A stretch of DNA of 64,000 nucleotides from CAVRRZ01 sp963723745. GTDB lineage: Bacteria; Actinomycetota; Actinomycetes; Mycobacteriales; Geodermatophilaceae. Location: NCBI GenBank assembly GCA_963723745.1, contig CAVRRZ010000005.1:1302001-1366000 (forward strand). Direction: 5' to 3'. Made by a program: the position numbers and the translations under genes. This document shows positions 9,477-17,677 of this stretch, in pieces (positions within the stretch are counted from its first letter, which is position 1; the number at the start of each line of letters is the position of its first letter). The notes below the pieces were generated by a model. The model did not search any database. It was not told where the DNA came from and worked only from the letters and a program-made list of their open reading frames with translations.

Positions 9477-10285
9477 TGGAGCGTCGGGCGCCGACGCGGC
9501 GCACCGCCACGGTCGAGTTCGTGCGCGGCTCCGTGCGCGGCGGACGGCGGCGCGCGCTGGCGACGCTGCCGAGCCTGTTCACGCTGGGCAACATGCTGTG
9601 CGGCTTCGCCGCGATCCTGGTCTCGATCCGCGGGCAGTACACCCTCGCCGCCGTGCTGATCGGGCTGTCGATCCTGTTCGACATCACCGACGGCGCGGTC
9701 GCCCGCCTCGTCGGCGCGGTCACGCCGTTCGGGCTGCAGTTCGACTCGCTCGCCGACCTGGTCTCGTTCGGCCTCGCCCCCGCTCTCGTCGCGTTCACGC
9801 TGTTCAGCGAGGGCCGCGACGCATGGGACCCGCTCGGCTGGCTGGTCTGCTTCCTGTGGGTCGCCTGCGCGGCGATCCGGCTGGCCCGCTTCAACACCAC
9901 GATCGACCCGACCGCCGACAAGCGCTACTTCATCGGCATGCCCAGCCCCGGTGCGGCGGCCGTCGTCCTGGCCTCGGTGTTCGCGTTCGGCGACCAGATG
10001 CAGGGCCGCGACCGGCTCTGGGTGGCCCTGATCGTCGCCGTCCCGGCGATCCTGATGGTCACGAACATCCGCTTCCGGTCGTTCCGGTCCCTGGTCAGCC
10101 CCAAGAGCGGCCGACCCTACGGCCTGATCGCGGCCGCGATCCTGCTCGTCGTCGGCTTCGCGTTCATCCCGGTCATCACCGGCATGGCACTGGCCTACGG
10201 CTACCTGCTGGCGCCGGTGCTGATGCCGCTGGTCGCGCCGTTGGGGCGGCTGGTTCCCGCCCGGATCAAGGATCTGCTCACGTGA
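9476..10285 (+). CDS. pssA: CDP-diacylglycerol-serine O-phosphatidyltransferase
   Basis: A 269-residue integral membrane enzyme with several hydrophobic helices. It carries the CDP-alcohol phosphotransferase signature, read as DITDGAVAR, then FG at nine residues, then FDSLAD; the aspartates bind the metal and the CDP-DAG. It makes phosphatidylserine, the substrate of the upstream psd product. ATG at 9476 overlaps the psd stop, and its own stop overlaps the GTG of the next gene, showing translational coupling along the operon. Confidence 0.95.
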   Translation: MERRAPTRRTATVEFVRGSVRGGRRRALATLPSLFTLGNMLCGFAAILVSIRGQYTLAAVLIGLSILFDITDGAVARLVGAVTPFGLQFDSLADLVSFGLAPALVAFTLFSEGRDAWDPLGWLVCFLWVACAAIRLARFNTTIDPTADKRYFIGMPSPGAAAVVLASVFAFGDQMQGRDRLWVALIVAVPAILMVTNIRFRSFRSLVSPKSGRPYGLIAAAILLVVGFAFIPVITGMALAYGYLLAPVLMPLVAPLGRLVPARIKDLLT

Positions 10286-10761
10286 CCGTGCGACCGATCC
10301 GTCCGGACGACGTCCCCGCGGTCATCGGCCTCGTGCGCGAGCTCGCCGAGTACGAGAAGGCGCCCCACGAGGCGACGATGACCGAGCAGCAGTTGTCGGC
10401 GGCACTGTTCGGCGAGTCGCCGAAGCTGTTCGGGCACGTCGCGGAGGGCCCGGACGGCGCGGTCGTCGGCATGGCGCTGTGGTTCCTCAACTTCTCCACC
10501 TGGCGCGGCACCCACGGCATCTACCTCGAGGACCTCTACGTCCAGCCGGCGGCGCGGGGCACCGGGCTGGGCAAGGAGCTGCTGCGCACGCTCGCCGAGC
10601 TGTGCGTCGAGCGGGGCTACTCCCGGCTCGAGTGGTGGGTGCTCGACTGGAACACCCCGTCCATCGAGTTCTACCGAGCGGCCGGCGCCGTCCCGATGGA
10701 CGAGTGGACGGTCTTCCGGCTCACCGACGACGCGCTGCGGAACTTCGCCGTCCCCCGCTGA
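10282..10761 (+). CDS. GNAT N-acetyltransferase (diamine/spermidine acetyltransferase-like)
   Basis: A 159-residue single-domain GNAT. Visible blocks are VRPIRPDDVPAVIGLVRELA, WFLNFSTWRGTHGIYLEDLY, the acetyl-CoA-binding VQPAARGTGLGKELL and WNTPSIEFYRAAGAVPMDEW. The pattern resembles the SSAT/thialysine acetyltransferase subgroup. The GTG start overlaps the pssA stop by four bases, so it is the last gene of the phospholipid operon. The actual substrate (polyamine, amino alcohol or other amine) cannot be decided from the sequence. Confidence 0.88.
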   Translation: MTVRPIRPDDVPAVIGLVRELAEYEKAPHEATMTEQQLSAALFGESPKLFGHVAEGPDGAVVGMALWFLNFSTWRGTHGIYLEDLYVQPAARGTGLGKELLRTLAELCVERGYSRLEWWVLDWNTPSIEFYRAAGAVPMDEWTVFRLTDDALRNFAVPR

Positions 10762-10917
10762 CGACACGTGAGCCGCGCCGGGGTGGCGAGAGCCGCGGTG
10801 CGCAGCGGCTCCCGGCACCGTGCCGCGGCTCCGGTCGCGCGGCGCCGACGTGAGACGGACGCGAGCGCGACGACAGCGGACGGCGCGAGCGTGACCTCCC
10901 CACCCCGAGGAGGAGCC

Positions 10918-10984
10918 ATGACGCTGCCCCAGTTCGCCAACGGCCGCGCAGAAGGAGCTGTACGGCGGCCCCGCCTCCACCTAG
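10918..10984 (+). CDS. Possible 21-residue small peptide gene with one extra base
   Basis: ATG at 10918 follows a very strong GAGGAGGAG ribosome-binding site. Reading on gives MTLPQFANGR. If the G after CGC near 10949 is dropped (the same error type as elsewhere) the frame continues QKELYGGPAST and stops at TAG 10982-10984. It sits in the 270-base gap between the GNAT gene and the M1 peptidase gene. I do not recognise the peptide. Without the correction the frame runs on into low-complexity Arg-rich sequence, which argues for the corrected reading. Confidence 0.35.
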
Positions 10985-11035
10985 CTTCGTGCGCACTGCG
11001 GCCGCCGACGGGAAGGCCGACGGTGCGGCCGTGGG

Positions 11036-12478
11036 GTGGGATGTGCGGTGGCCGGACGATCGGCACGGGCGTGCGTGGCCGTCGTGGCCGTGACGGTGCT
11101 GACGGCCGGCTGCACGTCGTCCCCACCGGAGCCCGGCACCGTCCGGGTGGCCCCGCCCGAGGGCTGTGCCGTCGGCGAACGGGCCGCTCCCGACCCTGAC
11201 CGCGCGGTCATCGAGGTCGACTTCCGTCTCGACGACGACCTCCGCACGATCACCGGCACCGAGCGCGTCCGCTTCGTGCCCGACCTCGAGATCGGCGAAC
11301 TGTGGTTCCGGCTGATCCCGAACGCGCCCCAGTCGGCGGTCAACCGGCTGCAGGTCGACGGCGTCCGCGGGGAGGACGTGGCCGGCGGCGAGCACGTCGA
11401 TGCGGACGCCGAGGACCCCGGCGGTCTGTACCGGGTCGACCTGCGGGAGCCGGTGCCCGCGGGGCAGGCCGTGGAGGTCGAGGTCGACTTCACGCTGCGC
11501 CTGACCACCGGCTCGACCCCCGCCGGCTTCGACCGTCTCGGCGTCGAGGACGACGCGACCTGGTGGGCCAGCGGTCTGCCGCTGCTCACCTGGGAACCCG
11601 GCCACGGCTGGGCGCAGGACCCGTTCGTCGAGGTCAGCGGAGAGACCACCGCCCAGGCCGTCGCCGACGCGACGATCCGCGTCTCGGCGCCCGACGACCT
11701 CGTCGTCCTCATGACCGGGGACCAGGCAGAGCCCCGTCCGGACGGCGAGGGCCGCCTGCTCTGGGAGTCGCGCGAGCCACTGGCCCGCGACGTGCACGTC
11801 GCGGCCGGGAGGTTCGAGACGGCCACCGTCGACGCGGGGCCGACGGAGGTCACCACAGGTGTGCTGCCGGGGGCGGACACCTCGGCCGAGAAGCTGGCCG
11901 AGGACACGGCCGAGGCGATCGGTCTGGTGGAGCAGCGCTTCGGCCCGTTCCCGTACCCCACGCTCACGGTGGCCCTGGTGCAGGACGACGGCGAGGGCGG
12001 CGAGGAGTACTCGTCGTCGATCCTGCTCGGCGACGACGACTTCGACCTGATCGTGCACGAGGTCGCGCACATGTGGTTCTACGGGATGGTGGGCAACTCG
12101 CAGTTCCGGGACCCGTGGCTCGACGAGGCGTTCGCCAGCTACGCCGAGACCGTCACGCACACCCCCGACGAGGACGAACTCGCCGACGACCTGGGCATCC
12201 CGGGGTCGGTGGGGGGCTCGATGGCCGACTTCGAGGACCAGGACGACTACGAGGACCGGGTCTACAGCAAGGGCGCCGCCGCACTCGGGACCGCCCGGGT
12301 CCAGGCCGGTGCGGATGCCTTCGACGAGGCGGTCCGCTGCTACGTGGAGACCCAGGCCTGGACGATGGCCCGGCCCGAGGACCTCGCCCGTGCCCTCGCC
12401 GACCTTCCCGAAGCGCTGGACGTGCTGGTGGAGGCCGGCGCGCTCGACGTCGCGCACCTGGACGGCGCGGCGGACTGA
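11036..12478 (+). CDS. M1-family zinc metallopeptidase lipoprotein
   Basis: A 480-residue secreted lipoprotein. The signal peptide has a hydrophobic core and the lipobox LTAGC, with the lipidated Cys at residue 26. The zinc site HEVAHMW begins at residue 341, followed 18 residues later by the third ligand Glu in DPWLDEAFASYAE. The usual GAMEN substrate motif is replaced by GGEEYSSSIL. The N-terminal half is a beta-rich domain (FRLDDDLRTITGTERVRF). It is therefore an aminopeptidase-like enzyme acting outside the membrane. GTG at 11036 puts the signal peptide at the N-terminus. A HAD phosphatase gene follows in the same direction. Confidence 0.92.
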   Translation: MGCAVAGRSARACVAVVAVTVLTAGCTSSPPEPGTVRVAPPEGCAVGERAAPDPDRAVIEVDFRLDDDLRTITGTERVRFVPDLEIGELWFRLIPNAPQSAVNRLQVDGVRGEDVAGGEHVDADAEDPGGLYRVDLREPVPAGQAVEVEVDFTLRLTTGSTPAGFDRLGVEDDATWWASGLPLLTWEPGHGWAQDPFVEVSGETTAQAVADATIRVSAPDDLVVLMTGDQAEPRPDGEGRLLWESREPLARDVHVAAGRFETATVDAGPTEVTTGVLPGADTSAEKLAEDTAEAIGLVEQRFGPFPYPTLTVALVQDDGEGGEEYSSSILLGDDDFDLIVHEVAHMWFYGMVGNSQFRDPWLDEAFASYAETVTHTPDEDELADDLGIPGSVGGSMADFEDQDDYEDRVYSKGAAALGTARVQAGADAFDEAVRCYVETQAWTMARPEDLARALADLPEALDVLVEAGALDVAHLDGAAD

Positions 12479-12529
12479 ACCCGGGCAGACTGCCGCTGAC
12501 GGCGACCGCTGTCGACGGCGGAGGTGGCG

Positions 12530-13309
12530 ATGAGCGAGCGCGGACCGGTCGAGTGCTGGCTGACCGACATGGACGGAGTGCTCGTCCACGAGGGGCAGGC
12601 CCTGCCGGGAGCCGCCGACTTCCTCGAGCGCCTGGTCGAGAAGCGGCGCCGGTTCCTGGTGCTCACCAACAACTCGATCTTCACGCCCCGCGACCTCGCG
12701 GCCCGGCTCGCGCGCAGCGGCCTGCTGGTGCCCGAGGAGGCGATCTGGACGTCGGCGCTGGCGACCGCGGACTTCCTGGCGAGCCAACTGCCCGGCGGCT
12801 CGGCCTACGTCATCGGCGAGGCCGGGCTGACCACCGCGCTGCACGAGGCGGGGTACACCCTCACCGACACCGCGCCGGACTACGTCGTCCTCGGTGAGAC
12901 CCGGACGTACTCGTTCGAGTCGATCACCCGCGCCATCCGGCTCATCGACGCGGGGGCACGCTTTCTGGCCACCAATCCCGACGTCACCGGCCCCTCCCCC
13001 GAGGGGCCGTTGCCGGCCACCGGGTCCGTGGCGGCCATGATCACGCGCGCTACCGGCGCCGACCCCTACTTCGTCGGCAAGCCCAACCCGATGATGTTCC
13101 GCAGCGCCATGAACCGGATCGACGCCCACTCGGAGTCGACGATGATGGTCGGCGACCGCATGGACACCGACGTCGTGGCCGGCATCGAGGCGGGGCTGGA
13201 CACGATCCTGGTGCTCACCGGCTCGACCAAGGCGACCGACGTCGGCCGGTTCCCGTTCCGGCCCGGCCGCGTGCTGGACTCGATCGCGGACGCGATCGAC
13301 CTGATCTAA
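12530..13309 (+). CDS. HAD-IIA family sugar phosphatase (NagD-like)
   Basis: A 259-residue hydrolase. Motif I is LTDMDGVLVHEG with nucleophile Asp, motif II is LTNNS, and motif III/IV is VGKPNPMMF and MMVGDRMDTDVVAGIEAG. The C2a cap between them places it in subclass IIA with NagD and p-nitrophenyl phosphatases. ATG at 12530 lies five bases after GGAGG. The substrate is unknown. It ends in a four-base convergent overlap with the membrane protein gene on the other strand. Confidence 0.93.
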   Translation: MSERGPVECWLTDMDGVLVHEGQALPGAADFLERLVEKRRRFLVLTNNSIFTPRDLAARLARSGLLVPEEAIWTSALATADFLASQLPGGSAYVIGEAGLTTALHEAGYTLTDTAPDYVVLGETRTYSFESITRAIRLIDAGARFLATNPDVTGPSPEGPLPATGSVAAMITRATGADPYFVGKPNPMMFRSAMNRIDAHSESTMMVGDRMDTDVVAGIEAGLDTILVLTGSTKATDVGRFPFRPGRVLDSIADAIDLI

Positions 13310-13806
13310 CCCTCGCCGATGTCCCGTTCGAGGAACGCCAGCCGCGCCTCGGGAGTGGCCAGCAGGTAGAGCGTGGTCACCACCATCAGGAGCACGGGCA
13401 GGCCGAGCAGCGGCTGGCCCCCCTGGAACGCCGTCGTGAAGCCGAGCAGCCCGAGCAGGATCTGCAACACGATCACCGGCGCCCGTGACCACGACGACAG
13501 TCGCCACAGCCCGACGGAGCCGGCGGTGAGCGCCGCTGCGCCCAGGCCGACGTAGACCACCTCGGCGATCGCCCGCCCGACGCTGGAGGCATCGCTGGTC
13601 AGGGTGAGCACGAGCAGCGCGCCCGCGAGCACGCCGAGCAGGACGGCCTCGAGCGCCACCACGAGCGCCGCACGCCGCACGCTGGGCGGCACCTCCACCT
13701 CGGGGCGTGGAGCGCGCTCGGGTGCCGGGGTGGCGGCCTCCCCGAGCAGCCGGTCCGCCCGGCGACGCCTGGAGCGGGCTCCCGGATCGGGGCCGTTCTC
13801 GATCAC
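13306..13806 (-). CDS. Small integral membrane protein, unknown function
   Basis: A 166-residue protein from GTG at 13806 (VIENGPDPGARSRRRRADRL). The first 45 residues are polar and Arg/Pro rich. Four hydrophobic helices follow: ALVVALEAVLLGVLAGALLV, AEVVYVGLGAAALTAG, APVIVLQILLGLLGF and LLGLPVLLMVVTTLYLL. The tail is TPEARLAFLERDIGEG. The pattern is common among unassigned actinobacterial membrane proteins. It is divergent from the lipid-kinase gene, about 96 bases apart, and convergent with the HAD gene. Confidence 0.8.
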   Translation of the reverse strand: MIENGPDPGARSRRRRADRLLGEAATPAPERAPRPEVEVPPSVRRAALVVALEAVLLGVLAGALLVLTLTSDASSVGRAIAEVVYVGLGAAALTAGSVGLWRLSSWSRAPVIVLQILLGLLGFTTAFQGGQPLLGLPVLLMVVTTLYLLATPEARLAFLERDIGEG

Positions 13807-13902
13807 GACGGCGAGGCTACGCCGGACGCACCCCGCCACCACGCCCCCGCACCCTGCGCCGCCTGCCCGCCTCCCGTGCGCCCGCTGGTTAGCCTGGCCG
13901 TC

Positions 13903-14928
13903 ATGCGCACGCTCGTGGTCGTCAACCCGGCGGCCACCACCACGACCGCCAAGATGCGGGACGTGCTGCGTGGGGGCCCTCTCCAGCGAGCTCAAGGTCG
14001 ACGTCGCCGAGACCGAGCATCGCGGGCACGGCCGCGAACTGGGGCGGCAGGCGGTGGACGACGGCGTGGACCTGGTGGTCGTCCTGGGCGGTGACGGCAC
14101 GGTCAACGAGGTCGTCAACGGCCTGCTCCACGCCGGACCCGCACCGCACCTGCCCATGCTGGCCGTCGTCCCCGGCGGGTCGACCAACGTGTTCTCTCGG
14201 GCCCTGGGCCGCTCCCGGGACCCGGTGGAGGCGACCGCCGAGATCCTCGACTCGCTGCGCAACGGCCGGACCCGGCTGGTGTCGCTGGGCACCGCCAGCG
14301 CGTCGGGCGCCAGCACGGCCGCCCTCACCGAGCCCCGACCGCGGCGAGCCGCGGCCGACGCCGCCGCCGACGCCGCAGCCGCGCCGGAGTGGACCGATCC
14401 GCGCTGGTTCGTCTTCGCCGCCGGACTCGGTTTCGACGCCGACGTCATCGCCCGCGTCGAGGCACAGCGGGCCCGCGGCCGGCGCTCCACCGGCCCGCTG
14501 TACGTCCGCGAGGCCGTGCGGACGTTCTTCGTCGGCCGCGAGCGACGCCGTCCGGCCATGACGCTGCAGGTGCCCGGTGAGCCGCCGCTGGACGGGCTGT
14601 TCCTCTGTCTGGTCTCCAACGTGAGCCCGTGGACCTACCTGGGCGCCCGCCCGGTCAACCCGAGCCCCGAGGCCTCGTTCGACTCCGGCCTGGACGTTTT
14701 TGCGATGGGCCGCATCGGGACGGTGCGCATGCTGCGGGCGGTGCGCGAGGCGCTGGCTCGCGCGACGCCGAGGCCCGGGGCCGCGGCATCCACCGCCGGC
14801 ACGACCTTTCGGAGTTCACGGTGACAGCCGCGCGGCCGCAGGGATTTCAGCTCGACGGCGACCACCTGGGCACCGCCACGGGGCTGCGGATCGTCGCGGT
14901 CCCGGCGGCACTGCGGGTCGTCTCCTGA
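13903..14928 (+). CDS. Diacylglycerol kinase family lipid kinase, two frameshifts
   Basis: A YegS/DgkB-like kinase of about 340 residues that phosphorylates diacylglycerol or another lipid. It starts MRTLVVVNPAATTTTAKM. The nucleotide motif is VVLGGDGTVNEVVNGLL, followed by VPGGSTNVFSRALG and AAGLGFDADVIARVE. The C-terminal domain ends FQLDGDHLGTATGLRIVAVP. One extra G in a run near 13979 and a GC duplication near 14765 break the frame; both repairs restore the family alignment. A low-complexity insert AAADAAADAAAA lies near residue 150. The gene ends about 315 bases before whiB1. Confidence 0.88.
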
Positions 14929-15244
14929 GGCGCCCGGGCAGTGCCCCCTACGCAGGTCCGACCAGGAAAGTCAACGCGCCGGACCGTGCTGTCGTTCTGT
15001 CGAGTGGCGCGCCTACCACGCCCGTGGTGAGCTTGCTCACGAGGGGGTCGACGACGACCTGGATCTCCTTGACAGGCGCCCATCCCGTGAAAACATCACG
15101 GTAGGAACGCAACCTGCCGGTAACAATGGCGGGCAAGTCGCTGCGCACGATCGCTGGGCAACCGGTGGACGGCCTGCGGGCGGACCGACCAGCGACAGCA
15201 CCTACGTGCACGACACCGTAGACGACACCGAGGAGTACACCGCC
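14929..15244 (+). promoter_or_regulatory. whiB1 upstream region with -35 box and operator-like palindrome
   Basis: This 316-base gap holds no convincing gene. A TTGACA box lies at 15069-15074. Just downstream, CCGTGA (15085-15090) and TCACGG (15096-15101) form a perfect palindrome around AAACA, overlapping where a -10 region should be. The half-site GTGA/TCAC resembles a CRP/FNR-family operator, but the spacing is five rather than six bases. In Mycobacterium whiB1 is controlled by Crp and by WhiB1 itself, so an operator here is plausible. GAGGAG at 15230-15235 is the ribosome-binding site. Confidence 0.45.
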
Positions 15245-15496
15245 ATGGACTGGCGCCACCGCGCGCTCTGCCGGGACGAGGATCCGGAGCTGTTCTTCCC
15301 GATCGGGACGACCGGCCCGGCTCTCGTGCAGATCGAGCAGGCGAAGGCCGTGTGCCAGCGCTGCCCGGTGAGCGAGTCATGCCTGGACTGGGCCCTCCGG
15401 TCCGGCCAGGACTCCGGTGTCTGGGGCGGGCTGTCCGAGGACGAGCGGCGCGCCCTGAAGCGGCGTCAGGCTCGGACTCGGGTGCGCACCGCCTGA
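15245..15496 (+). CDS. whiB1: WhiB1-type iron-sulfur transcription factor
   Basis: An 83-residue Wbl protein starting MDWRHRALCRDEDPELFFP. The four cluster cysteines are Cys9, Cys37, Cys40 and Cys46, then the turn GVWGGLSEDERRALKRRQAR and a basic tail that binds DNA. Sequence and neighbourhood (convergent with pdtaS) match WhiB1, an essential nitric-oxide-responsive [4Fe-4S] regulator that works with the primary sigma factor. The ATG at 15245 gives the conserved N-terminus; an upstream in-frame GTG at 15206 would add 13 residues. The last codons and the stop are duplicated downstream (see the repeat entry). Confidence 0.95.
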   Translation: MDWRHRALCRDEDPELFFPIGTTGPALVQIEQAKAVCQRCPVSESCLDWALRSGQDSGVWGGLSEDERRALKRRQARTRVRTA

Positions 15497-15620
15497 CGAC
15501 AGCTCCGGGAGCATCGCAGCGAGGAACGAGCGAGGAGCGGACCGGAGCGCGGAGTCAGGCACGAGCACACCGCCTGACGACAGCTCCGGGAGCATCGCAG
15601 CGAGGAGCGGACCGGAGCGC
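15487..15620. repeat. Direct duplication of the whiB1 3' end and downstream sequence
   Basis: The 39 bases at 15487-15525, beginning CACCGCCTGA (the last whiB1 codons and stop), recur exactly at 15568-15606, an offset of 81. Both copies continue with GCGGACCGGAGCGC; copy one carries an 11-base insertion ACGAGCGAGGA first. A related GCATCGCAGCG...CGAGCGAGGAGCGGACCG element occurs near 58236. Confidence 0.9.
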
Positions 15621-15653
15621 CACCCGGTGCGCGCCCGCACCACCTGAACGCCC

Positions 15654-15683
15654 GAGGCCGGTCCGATCAATCGGACCGGCCTC
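15654..15683. terminator. Bidirectional terminator between whiB1 and pdtaS
   Basis: GAGGCCGGTCCGAT at 15654-15667 pairs perfectly with ATCGGACCGGCCTC at 15670-15683 around CA. It lies between two convergent genes. Confidence 0.8.
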
Positions 15684-15691
15684 GGTGCCCG

Positions 15692-17173
15692 TCAGCGCCT
15701 GGTTCCGGCTCCCGGGAGGGTCAGGACGGCCTCCGTGCCGCTCGTGACGCCCTCCGGTGTGCCCATGGCCAGCGAGCCCCCGAGCTCGCTGACGACGAGA
15801 GTGCGCACGATCTGCAGCCCCAGCCCCTCGCTGGCGGCGGGGTCGAAGCCGGCCGGCAGGCCGCGCCCGTCGTCCCGCACCCGGACGACGAGGTCGGCCC
15901 CGTCCCGCTCGGCCACGAGCTCGATCGAACCGGTCTCCCCCTCGGCGAACGCGTGCTCCGCCGCGTTGTGCAGCAGCTCGGTGACCGCCATGACCAGCGG
16001 CGTCGCCACGGCGGCCGGGAGCTCCCCGAACTCGCCCGAACGCCGCGTGCGCGCGACCGGCCCGATGGTGGTCAGGTCACCGAGCATGGGCAGCACCCGG
16101 TCGAGCACCTCGTCGACGGCGACGACGTCCTCCCGGCTGCCGGCGAGGGTCTCGTGGACGACGGCGATCGAGGTCACCCGCCGCACCGACTCCTCGAGCG
16201 CGGCCCGGGCCGACGGCTCGGTCATGCGCCGGGCCTGCAGCCGCAGCAGCGCGGCCACCGTCTGCAGGTTGTTCTTCACGCGGTGGTGGATCTCGCGGAT
16301 CGTCGCGTCCTTGGTCAGCAGCGCCCGGTCCCGCGACCGCACGTCGGTCACGTCCCGCACCAGGACCAGCGCGCCCGGCGCCCCGCCCGGGGGGCGCAGC
16401 GGCAGCGCGCGCAGCAGGATGGTCGCGCTGCGGCTCTCGAGGTCCATCGAGTCGGGGAAGCGGCCGTCCACCGCTGCCGCGATGGACGCCGCGGCCGCCT
16501 CCCCCGCCAGCCGGTCGCTGGCGACGTCGCGGGTCACCGCACACAGGTCCGCCCCGGCGAGGTCACCGGGCACGCCCGCACGACGGTAGGCCGAGAGCGC
16601 GTTGGGGCTGGCGTACACCGCTCTGCCGATGGAGTCCAGCCGCACCAGCCCGTCGCCCACGCGCGGGCTCAGCTCGGCGTCCTGCGGCTTGCGGGGAGGG
16701 AACGCGCCCGCCGAGACCATCAGGCACAGGTCGGCGGCGATGTCGAGGTAGGTGAGCTCCAAGGTCGACGGGGATCGGGTGACGGCCAGGTTCGTGTCCT
16801 TGGCCAGGACGGCGACCACGACCCCGTCGTGCCGGACCGGGATCACCTCGCGTCGCCTGGGGGCGGGCCCCGACCAGTCCGGATCCCCCTCGGTGACCGG
16901 CCGGCCCTCGCGGTACGCGACGCGGAACGGGTCGGCGTCGACGTCGTCGACCTCCGAGCCGACCAGGTCCTCGGGTCGGCTGGTCGGGGCCGTCAGCGGG
17001 CGCACCTGCGCGACGCACCACCAGGCACCGGTCTGCAGCGGCACCCAGAGGGTCAGGTCGGCGAAGCTGAGATCGGCCAGCAGCTGCCAGTCGGCCACCA
17101 ACCGGCGGGCGTGGTCGACCTGGGACGGGCTGGCCGCCGATCCGCGGGTGAGGCGCTCGGAGAGGCTGCTCAT
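15692..17173 (-). CDS. pdtaS: Cytosolic sensor histidine kinase PdtaS
   Basis: A 493-residue soluble kinase with no membrane segment. An N-terminal GAF-like domain (about 1-150) and a PAS-like domain (about 165-275) precede the HisKA_2 box REIHHRVKNNLQ, where the first His of the pair, near residue 296, is the phosphorylation site. The HATPase domain shows ELLHNAAEHA (N-box) near 400, DDGRGLP and GLGLQIVRTL. In mycobacteria PdtaS phosphorylates PdtaR, an ANTAR-domain RNA-binding antiterminator. The neighbour whiB1 supports the assignment. An ANTAR protein is encoded in this window at 56882, but the true PdtaR is probably elsewhere. Confidence 0.93.
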   Translation of the reverse strand: MSSLSERLTRGSAASPSQVDHARRLVADWQLLADLSFADLTLWVPLQTGAWWCVAQVRPLTAPTSRPEDLVGSEVDDVDADPFRVAYREGRPVTEGDPDWSGPAPRRREVIPVRHDGVVVAVLAKDTNLAVTRSPSTLELTYLDIAADLCLMVSAGAFPPRKPQDAELSPRVGDGLVRLDSIGRAVYASPNALSAYRRAGVPGDLAGADLCAVTRDVASDRLAGEAAAASIAAAVDGRFPDSMDLESRSATILLRALPLRPPGGAPGALVLVRDVTDVRSRDRALLTKDATIREIHHRVKNNLQTVAALLRLQARRMTEPSARAALEESVRRVTSIAVVHETLAGSREDVVAVDEVLDRVLPMLGDLTTIGPVARTRRSGEFGELPAAVATPLVMAVTELLHNAAEHAFAEGETGSIELVAERDGADLVVRVRDDGRGLPAGFDPAASEGLGLQIVRTLVVSELGGSLAMGTPEGVTSGTEAVLTLPGAGTRR

Positions 17174-17221
17174 GGTGCCCGCGAGCCTAGGACGGCCGGC
17201 GATCCGGGCATCCTCCGGGCG

Positions 17222-17291
17222 GTCAGGCGGCGGCGGTCAGGCGGCGGCGGTCAGGCGGCGGCGGTCAGGCGGCGGCGGTCAGGCGGCGGCG
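17222..17291. repeat. 14-bp tandem repeat, five copies
   Basis: GTCAGGCGGCGGCG starts at 17222, 17236, 17250, 17264 and 17278. On the minus strand each copy reads CGCCGCCGCCTGAC and so contains a TGA. The copy at 17278 supplies the real stop of the small membrane protein gene; the other four lie beyond it toward pdtaS. Confidence 0.92.
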
Positions 17292-17596
17292 GTCCGCCCG
17301 GTGCGCACCAACGCCGCCCAGAGTTCCACGAGCGCGGCGGGGAGCACGAACAGTCCCACGCTCGCCGCGGCGGCGACCGACCAGGTCAGCAGCACGACGG
17401 CCGCCGTCCAGGTCAGGGTGGTCGCCGTCCGGGATCGCGCGGCCACGGCCGGCACGGCGGCCACCAGCACGGGAAAGCCCAGGGCGACGACGAACGCGCG
17501 CCAGTCCTCGCCCAGGACACCCGGCCCCAGGACGACGGCGGCCGCGACGGCCAGTGCGAGCGCGAGCCGGTTGAGCAGCACGGGCGAGACGGTCAT
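17279..17596 (-). CDS. Small membrane protein, unknown
   Basis: A 105-residue protein with three to four predicted membrane helices: LALALAVAAAVVLGPGVLG, FVVALGFPVLVAAVPAVAA, LTWTAAVVLLTWSVAAAA and VGLFVLPAALVELWAALV. It ends RTGRTAAA and stops inside the 14-bp tandem repeat. ATG at 17596. No motif identifies a function. It is divergent from the GNAT gene at 17678 and upstream of pdtaS in the same direction, with the repeat between them. Confidence 0.7.
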   Translation of the reverse strand: MTVSPVLLNRLALALAVAAAVVLGPGVLGEDWRAFVVALGFPVLVAAVPAVAARSRTATTLTWTAAVVLLTWSVAAAASVGLFVLPAALVELWAALVRTGRTAAA

Positions 17597-17677
17597 GACC
17601 GACCCTTCGTCGGCACCCAGTCTGCGCTCCTCGGGCGGGCCGCGGAACCCGAGCGTGGCTCACCTACGCTGCCGGGC

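Noticed and set aside
10721..13507. 928-residue open frame on the minus strand
   Set aside because: It is antisense to the well-supported GNAT, M1 peptidase and HAD genes, and its Arg/Val/Asp-rich repetitive content is typical of GC-rich shadow frames.
15085..15101. Definite CRP operator for whiB1
   Set aside because: The palindrome has five, not six, central bases between GTGA and TCAC, so I report it only as operator-like.
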